Source: JAJZMA01 sp021850405
GTDB taxonomy: Bacteria; Chloroflexota; Dormibacteria; Aeolococcales; Aeolococcaceae
Direction: 5' to 3'
Assembly (NCBI GenBank): GCA_027365835.1
Contig: DAHXLU010000071.1
Coordinates: 1-21,852 of the forward strand
Length of the DNA: 21,852 nt
The notes beneath the pieces were generated by a model that ran no database searches, was not told the origin of the DNA, and was given only the letters and a program-made list of their open reading frames with translations. Below are positions 6,211-13,729 of this stretch, piece after piece (positions within the stretch are counted from its first letter, which is position 1; each line of letters opens with the position of its first letter). The translations under genes were made by a program, and so were the position numbers.

Positions 6211-7011
6211 TCAGGCGTCCTCTGCCATAAGCGCCAGAACGTCCCGCTGGTAGTGGACGGTATCGCTGTAGGGGCCATGCTGGGCAATGGAAGCATCTCC
6301 CTGATAGTAGGCAGCAAGACTGGCTGCAGCGTCACCTCCGTGAACCGAGAGCAGATGGTGCAGCAGTAGCGCACCGGCTTCCACATTGTCCCGGGCCACC
6401 CGCAAATCCAGTGGCCGGGTAGAGAGATGTTCCGAGATCCAGTCCCCAGTTGAAAGCTCAATCTGCATAATTCCGACCGCCCCGGTCGGTGAGATGCTGT
6501 TCTGCTGCCAGCCACTCTCATGCCATCCCACCGCACGGAGCAGGACCGGGTCCAGTCCGACTGCATCGGCAACGTGCGTGAGCAGCGCGTTCGCCCGCAC
6601 CAGCCGACCGGGCACTTCAAGCCAGGTGCCTGGGTCCAGGCTGGTACTTACCCGAATGCTGTTGCTACGGGCAAGCGCAGTTGGGTCAACACCGAATCTC
6701 CTGGCAACCGACAGGAGGGTGTCGCCATCACCGACGATATAGCTCTCAACGTCACTGGCTCCGGCGGTATAGCCAGGAAGGCCCAGTGCCCCATCAGGAA
6801 TCTGGAGGAGCTGGCCAACGGCAACATCCTCAGCTGTAAGCTGGTTTGCCTCTGCGAGAGCACCCACGGTGGTTCCATGGGTTACGGCGATGTCAGCCAG
6901 GGTGTCTCCGGGCCGAACTACATAGGTCGAAGCCATGACTGCACCCGAGGAGCCTATAAGGGCGCCAGCCCCGAGTGCTGCGGCAGCAGTGAGGCGTGTC
7001 TTCGAACTCAT
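6211..7011 (-). CDS. Secreted LysM-LysM lytic transglycosylase (266 aa)
   Basis: A cell-wall enzyme with an N-terminal signal peptide (KTR charge, then an Ala/Gly-rich hydrophobic core to about residue 28). Two LysM peptidoglycan-binding domains follow: YVVRPGDTLADIA near 30-72 and YIVGDGDTLLSVA near 91-134. From about residue 140 it has an SLT-type lysozyme-like domain with the signature GWHESGWQQNSISPTGAVGI; Glu165 is the catalytic acid. It should cleave the MurNAc-GlcNAc bond of peptidoglycan outside the membrane. ATG 7009-7011 is preceded by AAAGGG with a 5-nt gap, a good SD. A 6-bp hairpin sits about 50 nt upstream in the leader. The ppx/gppA gene follows 26 nt downstream, so the two may be co-transcribed. 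Confidence 0.93.
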   Translation of the reverse strand: MSSKTRLTAAAALGAGALIGSSGAVMASTYVVRPGDTLADIAVTHGTTVGALAEANQLTAEDVAVGQLLQIPDGALGLPGYTAGASDVESYIVGDGDTLLSVARRFGVDPTALARSNSIRVSTSLDPGTWLEVPGRLVRANALLTHVADAVGLDPVLLRAVGWHESGWQQNSISPTGAVGIMQIELSTGDWISEHLSTRPLDLRVARDNVEAGALLLHHLLSVHGGDAAASLAAYYQGDASIAQHGPYSDTVHYQRDVLALMAEDA

Positions 7012-7062
7012 CTAAACCCTTTGAATGACGAAATCTGGAATGGGAGAACCGGAACCCCCGGC

Positions 7063-7082
7063 CTGGGCCAAGAGTAGCCCAG
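7063..7082 (-). terminator. Hairpin in the gap between the hypothetical gene and the LysM gene
   Basis: CTGGGC at 7063-7068 and GCCCAG at 7077-7082 form a perfect 6-bp stem with an 8-nt loop. It lies 135 nt after the hypothetical gene's stop and 51 nt before the LysM start, so it is either a late terminator or a leader structure. Confidence 0.3.
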
Positions 7083-7216
7083 AGACGCTCCATGCGACAC
7101 AAAGATCCGACTATCTGTAACGCGAAGGAGCGGTAGATCCATCCAGAGGGAGGAGAGAGCAACTGCGCCATGCCAGAAACAGATCGGCCCGTACCCTGAC
7201 AGCCAGCGCCATCAGG

Positions 7217-7516
7217 TCAGGAGATGTCACCCCAGGCTGTCTGCTGTTCGGTCTCTGAGCCGTCATCCTCTCCCCGCTGCCGATAGCGGTCAGCCACCAT
7301 TTTCAGCGCAACACTCTTGGGCAGCCCGAGCTTTACCAGGGATTTAACTTCATCTGACATGACCTTGTCCCTTGCGGTCTCAATCGCCGCCACAATGTCG
7401 TCCACAGATGCCTGTACTCGCTTTGCCACAGCCCCATTGTACCACGCGTCCACAGCCAGCTCGACTGGCTGGGCCGCGGAAAGCAGCCTCGCGCAGACCA
7501 GCCGTGGATTGCCCAT
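7217..7516 (-). CDS. Small hypothetical protein (99 aa)
   Basis: The protein is soluble and mostly helical, with balanced charge. It has no transmembrane segment and no cysteine cluster. The middle (SVDDIVAAIETARDKVMSDEVKSL read as two parts) looks like two amphipathic helices, and the C-terminus is acidic and polar. I do not recognise a family. Its ATG at 7514-7516 lies 14 bp from the divergent gcvPA start, so any upstream control sequence must sit inside or beyond the gcvPA coding start. No SD is visible. Residue composition looks like a genuine protein rather than a shadow frame, and nothing competes for this strand or the opposite one. A later start would shorten it. Confidence 0.55.
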   Translation of the reverse strand: MGNPRLVCARLLSAAQPVELAVDAWYNGAVAKRVQASVDDIVAAIETARDKVMSDEVKSLVKLGLPKSVALKMVADRYRQRGEDDGSETEQQTAWGDIS

Positions 7517-7521
7517 ACTAT
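7516..7521 (+). promoter_or_regulatory. Candidate -10 for gcvPA
   Basis: TACTAT ends 9 nt before ATG 7531, and there is no SD in the short leader this would give. The hexamer also overlaps the start codon of the divergent hypothetical gene. Confidence 0.25.
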
Positions 7522-7530
7522 TTGCAGACT

Positions 7531-8910
7531 ATGTCCTATATACCGCACTCACAGGCAGACCTTGACGCGATGCTGGCCCGGATTGGCGTTGCGTCTCCGA
7601 CCAAGCTCTTCTCCAGTATCCCAGCCCACCTCCAGCAGAAGGAATGGGACCTGCCAGAGCCATTCAACGAGCTCGAGCTTTCGGCTCACATGAAGGAGCG
7701 GGCAGCCCTCAACCACCCACTTGAACAGTTTGCCAATTTCCTCGGAGCTGGCGTATACAACCGCTTTGTCCCTGCAATTGTCCGCTCTACGACCGCCCGC
7801 CCGGAATTCTATACCGCATACACCCCATATCAGGCAGAGGCCTCCCAGGGTACGCTGCAGACTATCTTCGAATTCCAGTCCATGATGGCAGAGCTGATGG
7901 GGATGGACCTTTCGAATGCCTCACTTTACGACGGAGCGACAGCTGCTGCAGAAGCCATGATACTGGCGCTGGACTACACGCAGCGGAAAAGGGTAGCTGT
8001 GGGCATGGACCTGCATCCGGACGTTCGGGCCGTCCTGCAAACCTTTGGCCACGGCAGAAATATCCAGATCGACTGGCTGCCGCTCACGCATGGTGTAGTG
8101 ACACCGGCAAACGCCGCTGCGGTCCTCACGAAAGAGCATGCTGCTGTACTGCTGGCACAACCCTCCTTCCTGGGATGCATTGCCGACCATGAAGAAACAG
8201 TGGAGCATGCCCACTCACAGGGCGCGCTCGCCATCGCATACGCAGACCCCCTTTCTGCTGCTGTGCTCAAGCCCGCCGGCGCGGTGGGCTTTGATGTTGC
8301 GGTAGGAGAAGCCCAGCAGCTGGGAATAGCACCGTCCTACGGGGGCCCACTGCTTGGGTTCATGGCAGTCACTGCTGCCCTCATGCGCAGGATTCCAGGG
8401 CGACTGGCCGGCATGACCAGAACCAGCTCTGGTGAGCGGGCCTTCACGCTTACACTACAGGCGCGGGAGCAGCACATCCGGCGCGAGCGAGCCACGTCCA
8501 ATATCTGTACCAACCATGCGCTTCTGGCGCTAGCCGCTACAGCCTACATGGGTTACATGGGTGCAGGTGGCATGAAGGATGTTGTCACCAGGGGTGCCGT
8601 GATGGCGCACAGGCTGGCAGAGGATATCACTTCCATACCAGGCTTTTCCCTTGCTTTCCCACAACAGCCATTCCTTAACGAATTTGTGCTGAAGATTCCT
8701 GTGGATACAGCAGCCTTTACCTCTGCCATGCATGAGGCCGGGGTCATTGCAGGCCTACCTCTTTCGGATAGCTACCCGGAATTGCAGGACTGCCTTCTTG
8801 TGTCCTGCACAGAGGTAACGCAAAAAGAAGACATTGCAAAATACATAGATAGAGCAGGAGACACCACCAATACCCTCCTGGTACCTGAGGGAGAGCGTAG
8901 TGCCAGATAA
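7531..8910 (+). CDS. gcvPA: Glycine decarboxylase P-protein subunit 1 (459 aa)
   Basis: This is the N-terminal half of the split P-protein of the glycine cleavage system, which decarboxylates glycine and passes the aminomethyl group to the lipoyl arm of GcvH. Recognisable blocks are the N-terminal YIPHSQADLDAMLARIG, FLGAGVYNRFVPAIV near 68-82, the YTPYQAEASQGTLQ segment, SLYDGATAAAEAM and, further on, SYGGPLLGF. The GRLAGMT and RREKATSNICTN-like segment (here RRERATSNICTN) near 322 is also typical. Its length matches the usual 440-470 residues. This subunit lacks the PLP lysine, which lies in GcvPB. The frame is open to 7372, but family similarity starts at ATG 7531. There is no SD. Its end overlaps gcvPB by 11 nt, which suggests translational coupling. 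No gcvT or gcvH is in the window. Confidence 0.96.
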   Translation: MSYIPHSQADLDAMLARIGVASPTKLFSSIPAHLQQKEWDLPEPFNELELSAHMKERAALNHPLEQFANFLGAGVYNRFVPAIVRSTTARPEFYTAYTPYQAEASQGTLQTIFEFQSMMAELMGMDLSNASLYDGATAAAEAMILALDYTQRKRVAVGMDLHPDVRAVLQTFGHGRNIQIDWLPLTHGVVTPANAAAVLTKEHAAVLLAQPSFLGCIADHEETVEHAHSQGALAIAYADPLSAAVLKPAGAVGFDVAVGEAQQLGIAPSYGGPLLGFMAVTAALMRRIPGRLAGMTRTSSGERAFTLTLQAREQHIRRERATSNICTNHALLALAATAYMGYMGAGGMKDVVTRGAVMAHRLAEDITSIPGFSLAFPQQPFLNEFVLKIPVDTAAFTSAMHEAGVIAGLPLSDSYPELQDCLLVSCTEVTQKEDIAKYIDRAGDTTNTLLVPEGERSAR

Positions 8911-10462
8911 ACAGCAAGACGCCGCCCCGCAAGCGAAGCGCAGCAACTCTGCCTGGGCAGCTCCTGAGCCACTGCTCTGTGAGCTCTCAGAGGACTACAC
9001 ATCTTCCCCACTCTCAGTTCTCCCTACTGTCAATAAGGTCAGCTCCGACAGTCTGCTGGTGTCTTTTGTGCCAGCACCGCTGCTGCGATCCTCGCCAGCC
9101 AGGATCGGCAGGATTGCTGAAGCGGATCTGGCACGACACTTTGGCAGACTCGCCCGTCGCAACCACAATCTGCACCAGGGCATCTACCCCCTTGGTTCGT
9201 GCACGATGAAGCACAACCCGGCCATCAACGAAGAGCTGTCTGGCCTGGCCGGCTTTTCCGCACTGCATCCATTGCAACCCGTAGAGGATGCACAGGGAAC
9301 CCTGTCCATCCTCTATGAGCTTGAGCAGCTGCTCTGTGAAATCACAGGAATGGTCCGGTTCTCGCTTCAGCCTGCCGCGGGCGCACACGGGGAATGGACC
9401 GGCCTGCGCATGATTCAGGCATTTCATGCAAAAAGCGGGGACATGAAGCGCACCGTTGTCCTGGTACCAGACAGCGCACATGGGACCAACCCTGCCTCCG
9501 CAGCCCTCTGTGGCATGTCAGTGAAAACTGTTGCCAGCACGGCTGCAGGAACCGTAGATGTCGAAGACCTAAAGGCCAAGCTGGATGAAACTGTCGCTGC
9601 CATTATGCTTACCAATCCCAATACGCTGGGCGTTTTTGAGAATGACATTGAGCAGATTGCAAAGCTCGCACACGCTGCCGGCGCTCTCCTGTACTACGAC
9701 GGTGCCAACCTGAATGCCCTGGTGGGAATCTGCAGACCAGGGGAGATGGGATTTGATGTGGTTCACCTCAACCTGCACAAGACCTTCTCCACACCCCATG
9801 GAGGCGGCGGCCCCGGCGCTGGACCAGTGGGTGTATCAGAGCGGCTGGTACCCTTCCTGCCAGTGCCACTGATCCAGAAAAAGGATGGGAAATACACAAT
9901 AACGCGCACGGGCACCGACTCCATCGGGCAGGTACGCTCCTTTTACGGCAACACAGCCATTCTTCTTCGGGCATACGCCTATATCCGGACCTATGGCAAC
10001 AGTATTGCCACCGTGGCCCAGACTGCTGTCCTCAATGCCAGATACCTGCGCTCCTGCCTTCTGGGTCTTTTTGAGGAGGTCGTCCCATCTGACACCCTGC
10101 ATGAGTTTGTGGTCGCTACCTGCACACCAGCTGCAGGGGACCAGAATGCGGAGCGGCTGCGCGCAGGAGATGTTGGCAAACTGCTGCTTGACTACGGATC
10201 CTATGCACCAACCATCTACTTTCCCACTACAGTTCGGGAGGCGCTCATGTTCGAGCCCACCGAGACTGAATCCCGAAGGACCCTCGACCAGCTGGCCGCT
10301 GCATGTCAGGCGATAGTGTCGCTCTGGGAGGAGGATCCCGATGCAGTTCATAGCGCGCCACATTCAACGCCCATAGACCGTGTGGATGAGGTGCTGGCAG
10401 CCAGGAGTCCAGTACTTACCTGGGAACAGGCAAAAAAGCATGGACTCGTCGCAGCGCAGTAG
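8900..10462 (+). CDS. gcvPB: Glycine decarboxylase P-protein subunit 2, PLP-binding (520 aa)
   Basis: The C-terminal half of the split glycine decarboxylase, carrying the cofactor. Signatures in order: RNHNLHQGIYPLGSCTMKHN near 87-106, DSAHGTNPASAALCG near 191-205, YYDGANLNALVG near 265-276 and LNLHKTFSTPHGGGGPGAG near 290-308. Lys294 in the last is the expected Schiff-base lysine for pyridoxal phosphate. The first 25 or so residues are polar, low-complexity and non-conserved. Start GTG 8900 is supported by AGGGAGA 5 nt upstream, inside the end of gcvPA, giving an 11-nt overlap. The subunits form a heterotetramer in known systems. The metallo-beta-lactamase-fold gene overlaps or closely follows, so the three form a likely operon. 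Confidence 0.96.
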   Translation: MPDKQQDAAPQAKRSNSAWAAPEPLLCELSEDYTSSPLSVLPTVNKVSSDSLLVSFVPAPLLRSSPARIGRIAEADLARHFGRLARRNHNLHQGIYPLGSCTMKHNPAINEELSGLAGFSALHPLQPVEDAQGTLSILYELEQLLCEITGMVRFSLQPAAGAHGEWTGLRMIQAFHAKSGDMKRTVVLVPDSAHGTNPASAALCGMSVKTVASTAAGTVDVEDLKAKLDETVAAIMLTNPNTLGVFENDIEQIAKLAHAAGALLYYDGANLNALVGICRPGEMGFDVVHLNLHKTFSTPHGGGGPGAGPVGVSERLVPFLPVPLIQKKDGKYTITRTGTDSIGQVRSFYGNTAILLRAYAYIRTYGNSIATVAQTAVLNARYLRSCLLGLFEEVVPSDTLHEFVVATCTPAAGDQNAERLRAGDVGKLLLDYGSYAPTIYFPTTVREALMFEPTETESRRTLDQLAAACQAIVSLWEEDPDAVHSAPHSTPIDRVDEVLAARSPVLTWEQAKKHGLVAAQ

Positions 10463-10496
10463 AAAGCCAGATACAGGAGGGGCAGCGCACCAGCCG

Positions 10497-11126
10497 ATGA
10501 CAGCACCGAAAAGCCGGGAGGAGGAGCCATGCTTTGTCCAGATAGCTGAGCCTGCACCTGGACTCACGCTGCACCGGGCAATCCTGGGCTGGCTCGCCAC
10601 CAATGTGTACCTGCTGGAGTGCAAAGGTGAGCTAATGCTTGTGGATGCCGCCGACAACGCCCAGTTTCTGGTGAAAGAGGTACGGCGCCGGGGAGAACTT
10701 GCCCGCATCGTCGAGACCCACAATCATCCTGACCATACTGGAGCACTTGTACAGCTCAAGGAATCATTGGGAGCAGAGGTCATTGCCCATCAGCAAGATC
10801 CGCTCCCAGTGCCTGCACGGCATGTCGCAGATGGAGAAAAACTGACCCTGCGAGAGCACACATTGACCGTTCTCCACACTCCCGGCCACACCCCTGGGAG
10901 CATCTGCCTTTTTGTTGCAGGAATACTTCTTACCGGCGACACTCTTTTCCCGGGCGGTCCAGGAAATACGGACCGGGACCCAGTCCGCTTTGCGACCATA
11001 ATGACAAGCGTTGAGCGCCTGATGGGCTATCCGGATGCCACGACCTTCTATCCCGGCCACGGAATGGAGGGGACAATAGGTAAGGAGCGACGGGAGCTAC
11101 CAGCCTGGCGCAGGCGTGGCTGGTAG
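10497..11126 (+). CDS. Metallo-beta-lactamase-fold hydrolase, glyoxalase II-like (209 aa)
   Basis: A MBL-fold metallohydrolase with a complete metal site: THNHPDH (His75, His77, Asp79, His80), TPGHTPGS with His131, LTGDTLF with Asp148 and YPGHG with His188. The layout resembles the glyoxalase II-like subgroup that hydrolyses thioesters, but the substrate cannot be assigned. Two starts are possible: ATG 10497, used here, and ATG 10440, which would overlap gcvPB by 23 nt. An AGGAGG lies near 10475, too far upstream for 10497 (about 17 nt) and downstream of 10440, so the start is uncertain. The N-terminal conserved region begins near FVQIAEPAPG, compatible with either. It sits directly behind gcvPB on the same strand and is probably co-transcribed. 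The stop codon lies in the right arm of an inverted repeat. Confidence 0.88.
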   Translation: MTAPKSREEEPCFVQIAEPAPGLTLHRAILGWLATNVYLLECKGELMLVDAADNAQFLVKEVRRRGELARIVETHNHPDHTGALVQLKESLGAEVIAHQQDPLPVPARHVADGEKLTLREHTLTVLHTPGHTPGSICLFVAGILLTGDTLFPGGPGNTDRDPVRFATIMTSVERLMGYPDATTFYPGHGMEGTIGKERRELPAWRRRGW

Positions 11127-11127
11127 C
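11096..11127 (+). terminator. Perfect 10-bp inverted repeat overlapping the MBL stop codon
   Basis: GCTACCAGCC at 11096-11105 is the exact reverse complement of GGCTGGTAGC at 11118-11127, with a 12-nt loop. The TAG stop is at 11124-11126 inside the right arm. No T-tract follows. The arms also code for the last residues of the protein. Confidence 0.4.
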
Positions 11128-11146
11128 AGATACTGAATCACTCTGG

Positions 11147-11163
11147 GCCAGCTGGCAGCTGGC
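11147..11163. terminator. Second hairpin between convergent genes
   Basis: GCCAGCT, a 3-nt GGC loop and AGCTGGC form a perfect 7-bp stem between the convergent MBL and AIM24 genes. It could end transcription from either side; no T-tract is present on either strand. Confidence 0.4.
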
Positions 11164-11203
11164 GGGCCATAAGCCCACCAGCACGCGAGCTTTCAGCGAA
11201 AAA

Positions 11204-11890
11204 TCAGTTGCCTCTTGGTATGTATTCCTCAATGTCAGCTGCCAGCATCGGGAGCGGCAGCGACTGCAGCCAGATCTTGCCCGGTCCACTCACCTGCAGC
11301 ATGAACAGGCCTTCCCCGCCAAACATGCGGTTGGCTACGCCCCGGATCATGGTAACGCCCAGCTGGACGCTCTCCTGGAAAAGGGCAAGGTGTCCGGGAT
11401 GAACCATAAGGGTCTGCCCGGCAGCAAGATCATAGGTCACCATCTCGCCCGACAGCTCGAACCATGCCTTGCCCTGTCCCTCAACCTTCTGGAGCATAAA
11501 GCCAACGCCGCCCCAGATCCCTGCGCCCACGCTCTGCTGAAAGCCAATGGACAGTGAGAGCCCAGGTGACCCGCAAAGAAACCCGTGCCGCTGGCACATG
11601 TAGCCTTGCCCAGGGGCTATATCAACCGGAATAATGTGGCCCGGAAGATGCGCTGCAAACGCAACCAGGGCGGGCCCCCCTCCAGCAGTGAAGGTGGTCA
11701 TCATGAGCCCACCACCACCCATAGCCCTGCGCATGAGCCCTCCAAACCCTCCAGCTCCACCCATATTGGTCTGCATCTGCAGGTTGGGACTGGACCAGGC
11801 CATCTCGCCCCGCTCAGATATCAGGGACTCTCCTGCTGCCAGGTTAATCTCCAGAACCGGCATCGTTGTACCCAGGATCCTGTCTTCCAT
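11204..11890 (-). CDS. AIM24/TIGR00266 family protein (228 aa)
   Basis: The sequence matches the AIM24-type family of compact beta-rich proteins. It has an ESLISERGEMAW start near 21-32, glycine-rich turns around GGAGGFGGLMRRAMGGGGL near 44-62 and a repeating beta pattern ending in GPGKIWLQSLP near 207-217. Family length is usually 220-270 residues, so this is full length. The biochemical role of bacterial members is unknown; the yeast homologue is a mitochondrial protein. There is no signal peptide, so it is probably cytoplasmic. ATG 11888-11890 is supported by a near-perfect GGAGGTGA SD at 11894-11901, the strongest ribosome-binding site in the window, suggesting high expression. It lies 217 nt downstream of the polytopic membrane protein on the same strand. 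Confidence 0.88.
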   Translation of the reverse strand: MEDRILGTTMPVLEINLAAGESLISERGEMAWSSPNLQMQTNMGGAGGFGGLMRRAMGGGGLMMTTFTAGGGPALVAFAAHLPGHIIPVDIAPGQGYMCQRHGFLCGSPGLSLSIGFQQSVGAGIWGGVGFMLQKVEGQGKAWFELSGEMVTYDLAAGQTLMVHPGHLALFQESVQLGVTMIRGVANRMFGGEGLFMLQVSGPGKIWLQSLPLPMLAADIEEYIPRGN

Positions 11891-12107
11891 GGTTCACCTC
11901 CATCTGACGCGGGCACCAGGCAGATGCAGCGCCCCTAGCCCTGTTGCAATGCCCTGGGGCTGGTTGCATCCTGCCTGAGTGTGACCAAGAGATTATGCCC
12001 CAGAACGCCATTGCAGTGACTTTTGGCAGGCGCTTTTCCACAAGGTTGCCGGGCCCATGGCCCTTTATCTGGCCTCCCTGCCCCAAAGCTCCAAGAGGCT
12101 CTTTGCG

Positions 12108-13532
12108 CTAGGTAGCTCCGCCTGCTCCAGCACTGACCAGGTAATGATATATCGCGCCAAGGGGGAAAGCGACTACCCCAATTATGCATGCTACACCAGC
12201 TGCGACCGCCCATGACTGGTAGGGGGACGGCAGGATGCTGCGTGCCAGCAGCGCAGCAATTGCAAAGCCAATGGTTCCGAGAATGGCATAGCTCTTTTTC
12301 CTGAGCACAGCCCCAAGGGCAATCAGCAGTGCGCTGGCGGCTATGAGCGCGCCAACCCCTACTCCAGTTTCAATATAGGCAGGAGCGAACCACTCGATCC
12401 TGGGACCGTCAACATATGAAGAGTACAGAAATTGACGTTTGGGCAGGATCCCCCACTGGTAGATGGCCAGCATCACTCCGACAAGACCAGCTACCTCCAT
12501 GGGCTGGGCTGCGCTGGCTGTCCTGTTGCGGAGGGCGTCTTTCCGTAGGAACCTGGCGCCAAGCAACAGAGCTGCTGAGCTCGGTATGAGCGCTACGAAG
12601 GGGCCAGTCGCTCCGAAGACAAGCGCGACCCATGTGAGCAGCATTCCTGAAGTCGCAATAGCAAGAGGGACCATCAGCTGCTGCTTTGGGAATAGATGAT
12701 TGTGGTAGACAAGGAGTGCGATTAGCGCCACAGCGCAGATCGCTCCACCGATATAGAGCGATGGCGTTACTGGGGCGAGGGAAAAGGAGTACGGCGCGTC
12801 TTGCGGGGGAACCAGATCAATGACAGCACCTGTGATCCCGGCCAGTATGTAGCCGCTACCCAGGGGCACAAACTCCACCAATGGCAATACAAGTGCGTTG
12901 AACTCTACCATTACCATAGTGATGATGAAATCTGCCAGGGTGATTGCAGCCAGGGAAAGTAGAACCCATGTGCGAAGCAGGACAGCGTCGAAGACGGTGT
13001 GAGGTCGCTTTGTGCTGATTGTTTTTATGATTATGGTGCTCAGATAGCAAGCGCAAAGCAGCCCAACGACAAGCACCAGGGCCCCGAGAGGAGCATAGCC
13101 TTTCGCAATGTATGGGATAAAACCCACAGCGGCGCCGAAAGCGATGAGCAGCGTAAAAATACTTGCGAGAATGACGGTCGCTGTGAGGCGAGACGAACGG
13201 CGACATGAAAGGACAAGCGCGTTGGCCGCCAACCCATCCAGCACTAGAGTGAATCCGGGAAGAGTAACGGTCCCTGAGTTGCAGCACTCGAGCGGGGGCA
13301 TCATGTCCTGCCAGACTACGGTAGTTACAGGCTCGGAAAGGAGTCCCTCGGATGTCTGCCACAGGAGTAGCATCGCCCCCAGGAGCGCAGCAGTAGCGAC
13401 CAGGATTACCCCTGTGGCCCGCTTCTCGTAGGACTTGGCGCGGATGCAGGCCGCTGTAGCGCCAAGCAAAAGAAGTATTCCTGCTCCCTGCAATAGCCAT
13501 CCGATGGTGGCAGTAATGACGCCCCCTGGCAC
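12108..13532 (-). CDS. Polytopic membrane protein of unknown family (474 aa)
   Basis: The frame is open from 13670, but the start is best placed at GTG 13530-13532 because AAGGAG lies 5 nt upstream and the protein then opens directly with a transmembrane helix (ITATIGWLLQGAGILLLLGA). About 11-12 hydrophobic helices are visible along the whole length, with few charged residues, so it is an integral inner-membrane protein. Two adjacent cysteines occur in the loop PPLECCNSGTVTLPG after helix 2, probably outside the membrane. No transporter signature, ATPase motif or glycosyltransferase motif was recognised. It is preceded on the same strand by the nucleotidyltransferase gene and a possible 65-aa ORF whose TAG stop overlaps this GTG start. 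The function is not known. Confidence 0.75.
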   Translation of the reverse strand: MPGGVITATIGWLLQGAGILLLLGATAACIRAKSYEKRATGVILVATAALLGAMLLLWQTSEGLLSEPVTTVVWQDMMPPLECCNSGTVTLPGFTLVLDGLAANALVLSCRRSSRLTATVILASIFTLLIAFGAAVGFIPYIAKGYAPLGALVLVVGLLCACYLSTIIIKTISTKRPHTVFDAVLLRTWVLLSLAAITLADFIITMVMVEFNALVLPLVEFVPLGSGYILAGITGAVIDLVPPQDAPYSFSLAPVTPSLYIGGAICAVALIALLVYHNHLFPKQQLMVPLAIATSGMLLTWVALVFGATGPFVALIPSSAALLLGARFLRKDALRNRTASAAQPMEVAGLVGVMLAIYQWGILPKRQFLYSSYVDGPRIEWFAPAYIETGVGVGALIAASALLIALGAVLRKKSYAILGTIGFAIAALLARSILPSPYQSWAVAAGVACIIGVVAFPLGAIYHYLVSAGAGGAT

Positions 13533-13729
13533 TAGAGCTCCTTTACGAATGCGCGGTCCGCCCTGGTCCAGATGGCACCGATTGCTGCCGTGGCAAGAGT
13601 GCCTTTTTGGAAACGCCGTACAGTGGGAGGGGGAGATAGAACCAGTTGATGTTTTACGGCACAGCACCACTGGCAGCCATGTGCCTTCAGGCTGTCCAGG
13701 TTAGCTTGCGTCTCCTGAGAACGCGGCAT
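13532..13729 (-). CDS. Possible small ORF coupling two genes (65 aa)
   Basis: ATG 13727-13729 has a GGAAG sequence 6 nt upstream. The frame overlaps the end of the nucleotidyltransferase gene by 29 nt, and its TAG stop shares bases with the GTG start of the membrane protein (TAGTG). That arrangement would fit translational coupling. The peptide has a CQWCC cluster and a basic C-terminal half but matches no family I know. It may be a chance frame: composition is ambiguous and the gap without it is only 168 bp. Confidence 0.3.
   Translation of the reverse strand: MPRSQETQANLDSLKAHGCQWCCAVKHQLVLSPPPTVRRFQKGTLATAAIGAIWTRADRAFVKEL

Noticed and set aside
5159..6253. 364-aa plus-strand open frame
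   Set aside because: It is antisense to the ppx/gppA gene, has shadow-like Ser/Arg/Pro/His-rich composition and no motif; the minus strand carries complete family signatures.
7380..7530. Possible glycine riboswitch before gcvPA
   Set aside because: The characteristic aptamer motifs are not visible, and the stretch is coding sequence of the divergent hypothetical gene.
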